In this document: piece after piece, positions 49,901 through 59,646 of the stretch
Numbering within the stretch: the stretch's first letter is position 1
Layout of the letters: every line of letters starts with the position of its first letter
Origin: Trogon surrucura
Taxonomy: Eukaryota > Chordata > Aves > Trogoniformes > Trogonidae
DNA: 64,000 nucleotides
Direction: 5' to 3'
Assembly: GCA_020746105.1 (NCBI GenBank)
Contig: CM036639.1
Location: forward strand, 3,735,501-3,799,500
Notes under the pieces: generated by a model
The model's input: only the letters and a program-made list of their open reading frames with translations
What the model was told of the DNA's origin: nothing
Databases searched by the model: none
Translations under genes and position numbers: made by a program

Positions 49901-52373
49901 CTTCCGCATACTCAAATATCCTTTAAGCCAAGTCTGAGAAAATAAAAATCTTGGAACCACTTTTCTGCCCCTCTGATGAGAAACCCTTCAAGCAAGCTAA
50001 AACAGTTTTTCTTTGACTTCTGATTTAATCATTATCGCACCATTTGTTAACTTGGTAGAGATGAATATGGGCACTATGTTATCAGATCCTCTTCAGAGAA
50101 AAACTGACCCTGAATTAGGGATAGCCCCACAGCACGCAAGCAAAAAAAGGACAGAGGCAATGGAAGACAAGGAACACTAACCAGTATTTAAACACAGACA
50201 ACATGAACAGAAAAGCTCCTCCCAACCAAGACCGTTTTTGTTCCAGCAAGATGAGTCTCTGGAGGAGGTGGAAAAGTCACAGAGAGGTCAAGTAAGAACG
50301 GAAAAATTGCTTCTCCATTTTTTCGTTATCGACAACTAGGTAATGTATTCTGAGTGATTCGGGAGATGGGGGAAGGGAGGAATAAGTGAGGAAGCACACG
50401 TAGCTCTGGCCAGATCGTTCCGCTCTTGTACGGACAAGCCAAGACTCCACATGAGGAGACTTTCCAAAAGTACCTTGTTTGTCTTGCGGCAATAGCTGCG
50501 AGCTGTTCTCTTGAACTTTACTCCTGGCACTGGCTTCCTGTTCTTCTGACCATTCCACATTATCCCTGTTGTGAGAAATAAGACGAACTGCTCAGCTGAG
50601 AACAGTAGGGCAAAGCCAGGGAGAAAAGAGAAAGGTCTAGCCAGCCCTTTAGACTGACAGCTGCAGAGCTTTCCCACAGTCTCTAATTGTAGCTCAGCAG
50701 CGGCGTAACCACAACCAGCACACGCCGTTCCCAGTCCCACAGCACGACAAAAGACGTGACTAGAAGGGATTCCGAGAGACACCAACTCTGTCCCCTAAAC
50801 TTTTTCCCTATTTCACACCAAATCTGACCCCTAAAACCTCTTCCTTGTTTGATGCTTCGCCAAGCTTAGAGGAAATAAATCCTCACTCTAAATTCATAAG
50901 CACAAACAGAGCCTCCTTGGAGAGGAGCTGCCGTTCTCAGGCGGTGAAAAGCACTTGTTCCTACACGGGTGACAGGCAGGCAGGTGCTTGCAAGCTTTCG
51001 CTCAAGCAGGTCAGCAACGTGGGCCCTCTGACTTGGCTGTCTTAGAAAACCCCATTTTCCTTCTCAAGTTAAAACAAAGAAGGCAGTATGGTTATTTGGA
51101 AAGTGTTACATTAATATTACACCCAATTAGGAGAAAAATACGCAGGGCACTTTAAAGCATTAAGAACTATTAATGACTTAAATGTGCATATGCAGTTACG
51201 CAGTCATTAAAGTGATTCACTTGACCTTTTTTCATTAAAACAAGTGAATAAAAAGCAGAATACAAGGACCAAGGCAACACTATTCCGGCCTCAGGAGGAA
51301 TTAGTCTTTTGATATTAACTCACAAAACAAAGATGTAAATGTCAAACCTCTGAAAAAACTAGATTACTAGGAGCTCCTGCTGGAAAATACTGTTGAGAAT
51401 ATGCTTTGTAACATACCTTTGGTACAGGCTAGTCCCAAAATGAATGACAAGCTGATACATGCACATATTACTTTATTACAAATTAAACATACCCAATTCT
51501 TAACAGGGTATAGCAGCCAGAGACCAGAAGTGGATATATCTACTAAAAAAAAAAAAAGCAAAATACCATCAGCTCCCAGCAAATTCAAGAATTTGGGTGC
51601 ACTACGTATCTTAAAAAGGCAACTCCTCCAACTAAAGACCTCCTGTTCCCAGCTAACACCTGGCACAACCTCACAGTTACAGCATCGTGTGGCAGCAGAT
51701 GGGGGAAACGATCTTTGTTCGGTTTAGACCTTAGTCACTAAACTGTTCAGATGGAGAAGGGTCACAGATTCCTGAGGGCGGCTAATTTGACTTTATTAAC
51801 CACAGCAAGGAAACAGTTGCTACAGAGCAAGGCAACACATTCCCCTGAAACATCTAGAGAGTCCGAGGAATCCCAGCGGCTTCGGGAAGGCTCAGGACCC
51901 CCTGGGATGAGCCCCCCCCGAGCACAGACCGAGCAGGGCAGGGCCCTCCCGCCCCCCCCAAGCCCGCCCCCCACCCGGCGGTGCCGCAGCCGGGGGATGC
52001 CAGGCCCCCGGCCCCAACTGCCAGCCCCGCGCCCTCAGCCCCTCCGCGCCCCAGAGGCGAGCCCGGGCGGAAGCGACGCCTGCGGCTGCCGGGAAGCGGA
52101 GAGGGGCAGCTCGGGGGCTGCCGACACACAGCGCACCGGCAGGCCCGGACGGAGAGGACGAGCCCACCCTCACCCCCACAGGCCGGCAGCGCCCCGGCGG
52201 GCAGCGAAGGGCCGGGCATCCGCAGCGGGCACCGACGGGGCGAGGAGGAGGAGGAGAGAAGGAGGAGGAGGAGGCCGCCCTCACCAAGCGTTGTGCTGGA
52301 AGAGGCGGGCGGGGTCGGTGAGGAAGCGGCCGCCGAAAGGCCTCCGCGCCGCCGCCTCCCTGGGCGCCGCCAT
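40797..52373 (-). CDS. METTL2: METTL2, tRNA N3-methylcytidine methyltransferase (complete)
   Basis: METTL2 uses S-adenosylmethionine to make 3-methylcytidine at position 32 of certain tRNAs (Thr, and Arg-CCU with partner DALRD3). Nine exons join in frame to 1,119 bp, 372 residues plus stop, close to the 378 of human METTL2A and METTL2B. The N-terminus [20 protein letters not shown] and the [20 protein letters not shown] block (about 68-87) identify the family. Class I methyltransferase motifs follow: [12 protein letters not shown] (about 181-192) as motif I, YCCDFS (205-210) with the acidic residue, [12 protein letters not shown] (about 249-260), and [17 protein letters not shown] (about 274-290). 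The C-terminus ends KPAASQL. Residues about 95-165 are poorly conserved and polar, probably a loop. It reads towards TLK2, as in mammals. The start is the first ATG in the CpG-island exon. Exons are listed separately. Confidence 0.97.
42301..42366 (-). CDS. METTL2: METTL2 exon 8
   Basis: 66 bp, phase 1 to 1, acceptor CCTTAG and donor GTAGGA. It encodes [20 protein letters not shown] and TQ. Confidence 0.95.
42566..42672 (-). CDS. METTL2: METTL2 exon 7
   Basis: 107 bp, acceptor TCTCAG and donor GTATTT. It encodes [20 protein letters not shown] then [15 protein letters not shown]. Confidence 0.96.
43004..43143 (-). CDS. METTL2: METTL2 exon 6
   Basis: 140 bp, acceptor ATACAG and donor GTAAGT. 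It encodes [18 protein letters not shown] and continues to the [16 protein letters not shown] strand-helix segment. Confidence 0.95.
44317..44377 (-). CDS. METTL2: METTL2 exon 5
   Basis: 61 bp, acceptor TTTCAG and donor GTAAAC. It encodes [20 protein letters not shown]; the Asp after Cys-Cys is the expected acidic residue contacting the cofactor ribose. Confidence 0.95.
44843..44892 (-). CDS. METTL2: METTL2 exon 4 (SAM-binding motif I)
   Basis: 50 bp, acceptor GTGCAG and donor GTAAGT. It encodes [16 protein letters not shown], the glycine-rich cofactor-binding loop. Confidence 0.95.
46271..46632 (-). CDS. METTL2: METTL2 exon 3
   Basis: 362 bp, the largest exon, acceptor TCCACAG and donor GTAATG. 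It starts [20 protein letters not shown], continues through the polar variable loop, and ends SASYRILE just before methyltransferase motif I. Confidence 0.96.
46633..50473 (-). other. METTL2 intron 2
   Basis: 3.8 kb intron between METTL2 exons 2 and 3. No recognised repeat and no METTL2 exon. It holds an isolated hydrophobic 50-codon plus-strand frame at 49498-49650, reported as a finding. Confidence 0.75.
50474..50565 (-). CDS. METTL2: METTL2 exon 2
   Basis: 92 bp, acceptor CAACAG and donor GTACTT. It encodes [20 protein letters not shown] and a segment ending LLPQDKQ. Confidence 0.95.
50566..52284 (-). other. METTL2 intron 1
   Basis: 1.7 kb intron. The right half (from about 51.9 kb) belongs to the CpG island. 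Nothing else recognisable. Confidence 0.8.
52285..52373 (-). CDS. METTL2: METTL2 exon 1 coding part (residues 1-30)
   Basis: 89 bp from the ATG at 52371-52373 (start [17 protein letters not shown]) to donor GTGAGG. It ends in phase 2 within a Trp codon (AACGCTTG then G), so AW-DNVEW reads across the junction. Confidence 0.95.
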
Positions 52374-52449
52374 GACGGGGCGAACGTCACCGGAACCGGA
52401 AGCGGCGCCGCGGCGGCCCGACCCGAAAGAGGACTAGGCAGGCGGCGGT

Positions 52450-52475
52450 CACGTGCGGGGCGCTGTGGCCACGTG
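52450..52475. promoter_or_regulatory. Paired CACGTG E-boxes upstream of METTL2
   Basis: Two palindromic CACGTG hexamers at 52450-52455 and 52470-52475, spaced exactly 20 bases, or about two helical turns. CACGTG is bound by USF, MYC/MAX and MiT-family factors. Confidence 0.6.
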
Positions 52476-52513
52476 GGGGCGGTGGCGGGAAGCGGCGGCA
52501 GCGGGAGTAAAAA

Positions 52514-52570
52514 CCGCTTTTCCTGCAGAGAAAAAAACCACTTTTCCTGCAGAAAACCCGCTTTTCCTGA
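52514..52570 (-). repeat. Three-copy TTTTCCTG tandem repeat
   Basis: Three near-identical units with core CGCTTTTCCTGCAG or close variants, TTTTCC cores starting at 52518, 52542 and 52562, separated by A-rich linkers. It lies about 140-200 bases upstream of the METTL2 ATG, at the edge of the CpG island. Confidence 0.85.
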
Positions 52571-52964
52571 CCTTTATTTTGCATTTCGTGCGGTGGGGTG
52601 AGAGCAGGCTCGCCTCAAGCCGCCACTGCCCAGCGTTCTCCAGCCTGCAGGCATGGCGCCGTGGCCGAGCGCTCCCTGCGGCCCGCGGGGCTCTGTGGCT
52701 GCCACCAGCCCCCGGCAGGATTTCCCTGACCAGGAGGGGGTGCAGAAAGCGGTGGTGGCAGTGCTCACTGACCGGCCACAAGGCTTCGTGGTCCCTGCTG
52801 ATCTCCCGCCATGGTGGCAGGTGGAGAGAAGGGCCCGGCTGCGCCGCTGCCGCTCGGCTCCCGCGCCCTCTCGGAGGAGGGAGGGAAGTTTAAAGAGGAG
52901 GCAGAGATCCGTGGTGGGGGAAATCACGCAATTCTCCCCAGGTGGGAGCATGTGCCACGCGCAT

Positions 52965-53275
52965 ACATAGAATCCTACAATGTTGGGGGTTGGAAGGGAC
53001 CCCCAGAGATCCCCCAGTGCCACCCCCTGCCAGAGCAGGGTCACCCAGGGCAGCCCCACAGGAACGCGTCCAGGCGGGTTGGAAAGTCTCCAGAGCAGGA
53101 GACTCCACACCCTCTCTGGGCAGCCTGGGCAAGGGCTCCGGCACCCGCACAGCCAAGAAGTTTCTCCTCCCGTTGAGGTGGAACTTCCCCTGTTCCAGCT
53201 CACACCCATTATTCCTTGTCCTGTTGCTGGGCACCACCGAGAAGAGATTGTCCCCTTCCCCTTCTCCAGGCAAAA
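52965..53275 (-). mobile_element. CR1 LINE fragment (about 310 bp)
   Basis: Left end CATAGAATCCTACAATG followed by GGTTGGAAGGGACC, then CCACACCCTCTCTGGGCAGCC and GAGAAGAGATTGTCC, characteristic of the CR1 3' region. Inserted on the minus strand about 0.6 kb upstream of METTL2. Confidence 0.9.
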
Positions 53276-55410
53276 AGCACCTGAGCGGTGCATTACAATG
53301 CAGTGCTGGCAGGTTATAACTAATTCGTGCTGACAATTAACAGTAATAAGCAGCTAAGCTATTATTAAATTTCTGTTTTCATTTTTCCTTGCACTTGGGA
53401 CAGAATTGCTCTTTAATACCTGTGTCTAGTTAAAGCATTTACCACACAGTTAATGTACAGGTTACAGGAATGACCAGTCATGCTTGGTTCTGCTGTAATT
53501 GCAGTGCCCGTATGACAACATATAACACCTGCCCTCTGTGTTTCACACTCGCGTGTGTCCTGCCTGGGCTCTCTGCTGTCAGATGATGAGGTGTGTTTGG
53601 GTGCTTGGCTTTGACACTGAGAGTCTCTGCTCTCTGCAGTGAGCAGGAGGCTTGAGTGCAGCTGCCTGATTAAACAAAGCTCAGGTTTTCAGGCTTGTCC
53701 CCACACCTCGACACTGCTGCACAGCTGGAGCGTTGCCTGTCTCTCAGCTCCTGCGCCCCGTTTCTCTCACAGAACAGGCTTTCAGATGAAGCGGCTGGCT
53801 CTTTCTGCCTCACCACCTTCCACACGCCCTTTTTTTGGCTTTGCCAGTGTTGCCGTTTCTTGGTTCGAAATCTACGGAAGGATGGGTACTTGGGCGTAAG
53901 GGCTGCCTGAACAGGGCAAAGGGGAATAGGAACCAGAGTCACTGGCCGGGCAGCTGCCAGCCAGCTGCCTCCTGCCTCTTGCTTTGCCTCCTCTCGCTGG
54001 GGAAGGACTTGGAATTTCCTAAATTCTTCCATCCTCTGAACTATGAGCTGCCACCCAGCATGTGCAATGTTAGTGGACACGGACCCACAATCCCTTGGCT
54101 TAATCTGCAGCAATCCATGGCGTAGAGGTGCCGGTCGGTGTCGGGGCAACCCAGAGCTTACCCCCCACTGGATGCTTTGCAATGGGCTGTTTATGGCACC
54201 CACCTTGCACAGACACCTCTGGAGGGCAACTCCTTTGCCCACACAAGCTCCTGGAGCAGAACTCACTGCAAATGTTCAGTTTTGCTTCTTGCCCTGGGAG
54301 GGTTTGGAGCTGGATGGACTCCTGAGGTCTGGCTCCAGCTCCATTTACTGCGATCCTCTTGGGAATTACCTTGGGAAAGGTTCGCTAACGCAGGGCTCTC
54401 CCTGAGCCTTTCTGAACTCAACACCAGGAGCACTGATCCTCCACCTTTGGAGAAGGCCACGTGCCAGGAGGGGATAGAAGAAGCTGTGACAACCGGCTTT
54501 GCTGAGTTGTCACCTTCATAGCTCCTGTGACTTCTCTTTTGGCCAGAGAGGGAGTCACAGCATGAGAGCCTTACCTTGGAGGTGTGAGTTGTCGCCTCGT
54601 TTTCTTTCATGGCTGATAGGGGCAGTGCTAACAAAGCAAGGCACAGGGTAAATTGTCTCTTCCCAAATTCTGAAAGGCTTCTTCTGGCAACGCTTGAGGA
54701 AGTCACCATCCGTCCAGACTTTTTGGCTGCTGCAGTCCCCAAGCTTCTGCTGGTGGTAACTAGAAGACAAAAGAGGGCGTCATTGTCCTGTGAAACACAG
54801 CCCAAGGCCCCACAGCACTGGCTGCTCTGCACCTGCGTGTCTGGAAAGACGGGTCGGTGAGGATATTTAAACTGCAGAGGTGTGTGATAGACACATGGTG
54901 GCATTTATGACAATGTCTTTGTAGAGCTGGTGTCTGAACTCCGCAGGTGCTTTTGGATGTCCAACTAGATATGAAACATTTCTGGAAATTGAGTCTCAGG
55001 GCCCGCGTGTTGTGTATGTTTTGTTACATAAGGCACAAATATCCCAGTGAAACGGGGACCTCCTTTCTCTAACTCACAGACCTAAGCCAGCTCATAGAGT
55101 TCTCCAGGGCAGAGCTGCCAGCTCCACCAGCTTCGAGGAGACTTTGGAGAGGAGGATTCCTCAGGCGTTGACAGAATCAAAGCTCACCAAGTAATTTTTC
55201 CCAGGGGCTGGAGGGGAGGAGAGTGGCCAGAGCTATGACTGAGACTTGTCTTATGTTCGTGGAGCTCAGAGGGAGCAGAGATCCTGACAGCCTCTAGGAA
55301 GATCTGGATAAGTTAGGCCATGGGATCCCCATTTTCTGCTGAGTGCTAAGCAGGGCTTTTGCCAAAGTAGAATGTCTCTTATTTGCGTGTTGTCTGGGCA
55401 AAACACTTAC
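53276..55410. other. Region between METTL2 promoter and EFCAB-like segments
   Basis: No firm gene. Two minus-strand segments have plausible splice contexts: 54575-54759 (TTCTAG / GTAAGG, open) and 53670-53906 (a strong pyrimidine tract and CAG, starting AALTPKYPSFRRFRTKKRQ and running to a stop). Their phases are compatible (0 to 0), but neither shows a domain I can name. Confidence 0.4.
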
Positions 55411-55458
55411 TGCCAGTAACGATGTTCAGAAAGTCAGAGAAATCCACTGTCCCATCCC
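55411..55458 (-). other. EFCAB-like exon segment 4 (EF-hand)
   Basis: 48 bp, acceptor CCTGCAG, donor GTAAGT, phase 1 to 1, reading DGTVDFSDFLNIVTG. Joined to segment 2 the frame stays open and gives HTPGDGTVDF, a shortened EF-hand loop. Confidence 0.5.
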
Positions 55459-55501
55459 CTGCAGGCAAGTGGCATCTCCGTTTGCAAGGCGGTTTTCTGC
55501 T

Positions 55502-55600
55502 GCAATGAAATGCTGGCGTGGGCAGCTCAGAGCAGCTGGGTCAAGTGGGTTTCCACCATGGCCAGGTCAGAGCGCAGATTATCCACAGTGGCTGTGTCCT
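55502..55600 (-). other. EFCAB-like exon segment 3 (disrupted)
   Basis: Acceptor GTTACAG, phase 1. It reads DTATVDNLRSDLAMVETHL then TQLL and a TGA stop at 55527-55529. No GT donor where a 99-bp exon would end. The resemblance to segment 1 (R-S, V-E, H-L at the same positions) suggests a decayed copy. Confidence 0.4.
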
Positions 55601-56184
55601 CTGTAACAAGAAAGTGTTGGAAACCTCTGCGAGCTGGCAGTCAGCGCAGAGAGACTTGGCAAAAAAAAAAAAAAAAAAAGGTTATTAATAATAGAGACTC
55701 CTTTGCCTTTCACCTACTCTTTCCATCTTAGGATCTAAAGGACTGTAGCCACAATAATGTGGTGAAACACCCTCCCCCCAGGCAGGGTGGGATGCTGAGG
55801 CCAAGAAGGATTAAATTCCCTTTCCGTGGCCATTCATCACCCATCACCTCCCTCCATGCCGCACCACGTGTAACACGCTCTAGACACAGCCCCCTTCTCC
55901 TTTGATACGCCGAGGGACGGTGTTTATATCTTGCCGAGACACAGAGTTCACGCTGTGCCCCCTGTGCCAAATAATACAAAGCAAAAATGCAACACAAGAT
56001 GAAAGGGAAGGGAGAAATGGAGAGAATTTAACCTCTGCTGAGAGTGCGGTGTATCCCACGCCAGCCGTGGGCCAAGCATGAGCTGCAGAGACCCAGCAGC
56101 CCTCCCGTGGGGCTGTCGCTGGGCTGCTGGCTGGAAGGGACGTGTAGGAGCAGAGGGAGCAAGGAGGAAAATAGAAGTTTCCAC

Positions 56185-56283
56185 CTGGAGTGTGTCCTAG
56201 GGCTTCCTGCAGCTCCTCACTGGCTACGGGGACCTCCAGGGTGCCCATGTGGGAATCTGCATCTTGGATGTCAGTCGTGTCCC
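56185..56283 (-). other. EFCAB-like exon segment 2
   Basis: 99 bp, acceptor ACCCCAG, donor GTGGAA, phase 1 to 1, open. It begins DTTDIQDADSHMGTLEVPV and continues ASEELQEALGHTP, the helix pattern that precedes an EF-hand loop in this family. Confidence 0.5.
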
Positions 56284-56639
56284 CTGGGGTACGGGTGAAG
56301 ATCGAGCTTAGTTGACAGGGAAATATGTTTGAGGAAGGGGAGCCCAAAATGCAACAAGAGTTTGCAGGGAGGGTCTTGGCTGCAGCTTTAAATGTCTCAC
56401 CAACAGGGCAGTTCACAACATTGAGAACTCTCATATCCATAAAGAATTTGGTGATTTTAAAGCATCTTACTCCAAGACTGCTTCCCAAACCAGGGCATTT
56501 TTGGCCAGATGTAGGTTTCCCCAGAGCACAGCACTCTTTCAACCTGAGCTAACTTCAACTCCTTTACACCCCTGGAGGTGCTATAATGGATAAATCCCAG
56601 AGCAGCTCAGTCTCACCTCACAGCTGACCCATCTTCTGG

Positions 56640-56690
56640 CAAGAAGTTGGACTAAAGACCTCCTGAGGTCCCTTCCAACCTGTGATATTG
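56640..56690 (+). mobile_element. CR1 LINE 3' remnant
   Basis: AAGTTGGACTAAAGACCTCC and GGTCCCTTCCAACCTGTGAT match the CR1 3' end in plus orientation. Short and eroded; the terminal ATTCTATG repeats are not preserved. Confidence 0.75.
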
Positions 56691-56821
56691 GGCCTGGGAA
56701 ATGTCAGCATTTTGGCACTTGTCTTAATTCTGATTCTTCCTCCTCTTCTTCCCCAAGTCTTAAGCTTTCTGCCCAATGTTGGCTCCAGATCCTGAACAAC
56801 CCAAAGCGCCGACACGCTCAC

Positions 56822-56926
56822 CACCCACAGCTGTGTCCTCCAGTGCCTCCTGGTGATTCTGGTCCCATAAGTGGATTTCCACTGGGAGTAGGTGAGACCT
56901 CACCTCTCCAACATTTACTGACTCCC
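56822..56926 (-). other. EFCAB-like exon segment 1
   Basis: 105 bp, acceptor CTTCTAG, donor GTGAGC (an alternative GTGGTG three bases earlier), phase 1 to 1. Open throughout: begins ESVNVGEVRSHLLPVEIHL and later reads QEALEDTA. Confidence 0.45.
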
Positions 56927-58340
56927 CTAGAAGTAGGGAGATGTGTTTCGTTTCAGAAAATTTCCTGGAAAACAGTTCTGAGTTGTGAATGGGACAGAAT
57001 GCACCTTAAATCATCTCATAGCTGCATCAGGAAGTGCTTTGCTCGTTCCTGGATTTATTAACAGACATCACCTTACAAAAGGAGTTGGTGTAATGGGCTC
57101 CAAGAAGAAGGAGCACTTCAGCTCTTTCAGAAATAAAAGTAGTATTCAAAAGGACCCCGGCCCAAAGTGTTGCTGTAGGAACTGTGTCTGTGGGATGGGT
57201 TGCACAGTGTCCCCACTCTCTGGAAACCTCCACCGGTAAGATTTCCCTGGTGATCCCCGTCAGCAGTGGGAGATGACCAGAAAGCAGCACAGAAAGGTGG
57301 AGAGTGTCTGACTGAGCACGTACAGACAACACCATCTAGTGGGCCCTCACACCAACAGCCTCAACACAGCCCAAAATTTGCAGGTTTCAGCATGACTGGA
57401 GTTATTTCCACTTGCAAATGGCCTCTCTCGGGGATCTGAGAGCAACCATCTCCTCCATCCCCTGCCCCAGAAGGAACCTCTTGCTTCTCACCTCCTTTAC
57501 GCTGACCAGCGTACTCTGGGTCGCTCTGTACCGGGGCAGCCCCAGCTGAGACCCGTTGGGGTCTCATTCTACTTCTTCACGTTACAGCCAAGCTCTACCC
57601 TGGGCACCCCTTTGCCTCCCTCTCAGCCCACCCTGCGGCTGAAATGCTCCTCCTGGGGCCAAACCCAGCTGAGCTCAGTCCAAGCCAAACCCAGAGCCCA
57701 CGTGGTTGCTGGGATCACCCACCTCGACCCCCTGCCTGGTGCAGCTGGGGACACGGAGTGCTGCCCTGAATGCCTGCTCGGCCAGGGGGTGTGTGGGGGT
57801 GTCAGACAGAAGGACAAATGCTTTTTCTAGCACCTTCTGTGGTCCCCAAATGCTGCTTTGAGGGGTGGCCACTGGGTGTCTCTGCAGCCCTGTGAGGTGC
57901 CGGCTGGGTACACAAGGCTGGGGGACTCTGCTCCCAGGTTTAGCACCTTCACCCTCAACTCAGCCCCCAGCTCCCCTTGGGAGGGTCCTGCAGCGGTCCC
58001 AGCCCAGCTCCCCTCTTCTGGGGGCTTTTCCAGCAGACTGGAGGGCTCACAGCAACCTGCGGGGCAGGGTGGGCAGCTGCTGGGGTTCACCCCGCTCGCA
58101 GTGCAGGGAATACCACAGTCTGCAGCAGGCTCTGGCCTCCCCTGTGCCCCCAGACCTACTACTCACCCCTAGGGGGGCACCAGTAGCAGAGCAGAGACCC
58201 CCGTAGGGGGCTCACAGCCCTGCTTGCATTGGCTCTACCAACCCTCAACCCACCTCAGCTCAGACCAGCTCCCCAAATCATGCTGGGGTGCCCACAGGGT
58301 GGGAAGCCTGGGCACAGACTGCTGGTGTGGACACTAACAC
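56927..58340. other. Region between EFCAB-like segments and ITGB3 3' end
   Basis: No supportable exon. GC-rich, with several open frames that lack coding character. A weak minus-strand segment near 57075-57130 with a GTAAGG donor was seen but matches nothing. Confidence 0.5.
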
Positions 58341-58344
58341 CCTG

Positions 58345-59646
58345 TGTAGTTTGAGGTTTATAAATTTTATTTATTTTTTTTTCCGTGGTGTGAATCACTG
58401 CTGCTGTGGTGCTGCCCATACAATCCCCACCCTGCTCTGAGGCCCAGCCCCAGCTCCCGCCCCAGCACCAGCCGCTGCTGCCTGCAGCCCACCCCAGCTC
58501 CCACGCTGCTGGGGACAGGGAGCAGAAACACACGGCCACCACCAGCTCAGCCAACATGCCGCTGGGGCCTTCGGGGCCAGCCCCACGCCAAGGACAAGGT
58601 CGCTGTCACTTTTTTGTGCAATCAAGTGGGATAGAGGAACGATGCTCTGGCTGGGGCAGCAGCACTATTAGAGCCAGACACTGTTAGAGCCAGGACATCT
58701 CTTTGGTTTTGCCCACAGGACAAACCACAGGTGACACACAGCCCCAGGCAGCAGGACACTGCCTGCTCTTCAGGACCCTTGGGCTACACAGAAAACCAAG
58801 CATGGGTGCAGTTATGCAAGCCAAAAAATGGACAGAGAAGGGAGAGAGGTGGCCAGGCTCAAGGGATAACAGGCATCATGACCCTCTCTACAGGCTGGGG
58901 ACAGTGATGGGGGGGACACAAGGAGCTCAGCATCATCCCAGGGGTTGAGCCAAGCTGCAGCTGGGACCAGCACAGCTGATGCTACACAGAGAGTTGACTG
59001 GTGGTGCAAACAGAGCACACGTGGAGGGAGTGAGGAAGAGCACTGTGATGCTGGGGCACAGCAGCACCAGGAATGTGTGGCTGCAAGAAGCAGGGGGCTA
59101 CCAGGTTGCTTGAAGGGGCGTCCTCAACCCACAAAGCTGCACGATGGCTCCTGCCTGCCAGCAGTGAGCATAGCTGCCCTGTCCCCCGAGGAGGTGGCTC
59201 CTGGACCCAGGGGGACCACATCTGTCCAGTGCATGAGGGGACTCTGAGCAGGCAGAGCTTCACCAGAACAGGCCACAGAGGAGAGCGCAGCTCAGCCTTC
59301 GGTTTGAGCAGCTGCTCCTAAAATCCACTCGGCCAGATGAGCACCAAACAGTTCACAGACTCGCCAGCAGAGAAAGTCCCATTTCTCCACGTTCAGTGTA
59401 TGGAGGGGCCGCCAGCTCCCCCGAGGCGACCCACCGAGGTAAGGATGAGAAAGTTGCTGTGGAAAACATCCCCACAGTTACAGTGGGGTGACAGACAGCA
59501 GGGTTTTGGAGGCAGTCGAAGGATTGTTAAATTACACGCAGACACATTCATACACTCAGACACACACAAGCTCTTCTGTAAACTGGACTCCAGAAGATCC
59601 CACAGATCCTCGACTGATCCTACAGCCAGCACTGGACGAGGCATCC
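58345..59646 (-). other. ITGB3: Probable ITGB3 3'UTR
   Basis: From the ITGB3 stop to just past two overlapping AATAAA hexamers (58366-58375). No other exon recognised within it. A small direct repeat of TTAGAGCCAG lies near 58665-58695. Confidence 0.5.
58366..58375 (-). terminator. Candidate ITGB3 polyadenylation signal (AATAAATAAA)
   Basis: Two overlapping AATAAA hexamers on the minus strand, about 1.28 kb past the stop, followed within 30-40 bases by GGGTGTTAGTGTCC, a suitable GU-rich downstream element. Confidence 0.55.

Larger units (their letters stand above)
51890..52520. promoter_or_regulatory. CpG island / METTL2 promoter
   Basis: GC-rich, CpG-dense block spanning METTL2 exon 1. Upstream of the ATG it carries an ETS-type CCGGAAGCGG (52396-52405), a CRE-like ACGTCA (52384-52389) and two CACGTG E-boxes (52450-52455, 52470-52475). 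Confidence 0.85.
55411..56926 (-). pseudogene. EFCAB3/EFCAB13-like EF-hand gene remnant
   Basis: Short exon-like segments on the minus strand, all entering in phase 1 after a good AG: 56822-56926 (105 bp), 56185-56283 (99 bp), a segment starting at 55600, and 55411-55458 (48 bp). The first three align without gaps over their first 20 residues, with shared cores such as RSHL, DSHM and RSDL and a following VE or LE; two share QEAL further on. The 48-bp segment reads DGTVDFSDFLNIVTG, close to an EFCAB-type EF-hand with an incomplete calcium loop. In mammals the EFCAB3/EFCAB13 gene lies between ITGB3 and METTL2, exactly here. The segment at 55600 meets a TGA at 55527-55529, has no donor, and lies about 43 bp from the next one, so I call it a remnant. 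A small surviving gene is the alternative. Two weaker downstream candidates are 54575-54759 and 53670-53906. Confidence 0.45.

Noticed and set aside
51751..52437. 228-codon plus-strand frame antisense to METTL2 exon 1
   Set aside because: CpG-island composition, mirror image of the METTL2 first exon and intron; no homology.
53276..53670. Possible extension of the CR1 element leftward to rightward into 53.3-53.7 kb
   Set aside because: The resemblance stops near 53275; what follows is ordinary unique sequence.
54296..54350. CR1-like phrase GAGCTGGATGGACTCCTGAG
   Set aside because: Only a short stretch resembles CR1 and the expected continuation is absent.
55660..55680. A run that could be a retrocopy tail
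   Set aside because: No target-site duplication or processed-gene sequence upstream; simple A tract.
56390..56470. Possible additional EFCAB-like exon reading FFMDMRVLNVVN with donor GTGAGA
   Set aside because: Donor and phase are suitable, but no convincing acceptor and the EF-hand signature is too weak.
57060..57135. Minus-strand segment with GTAAGG donor near 57075
   Set aside because: Phases do not fit the neighbouring segments and the translation matches nothing.
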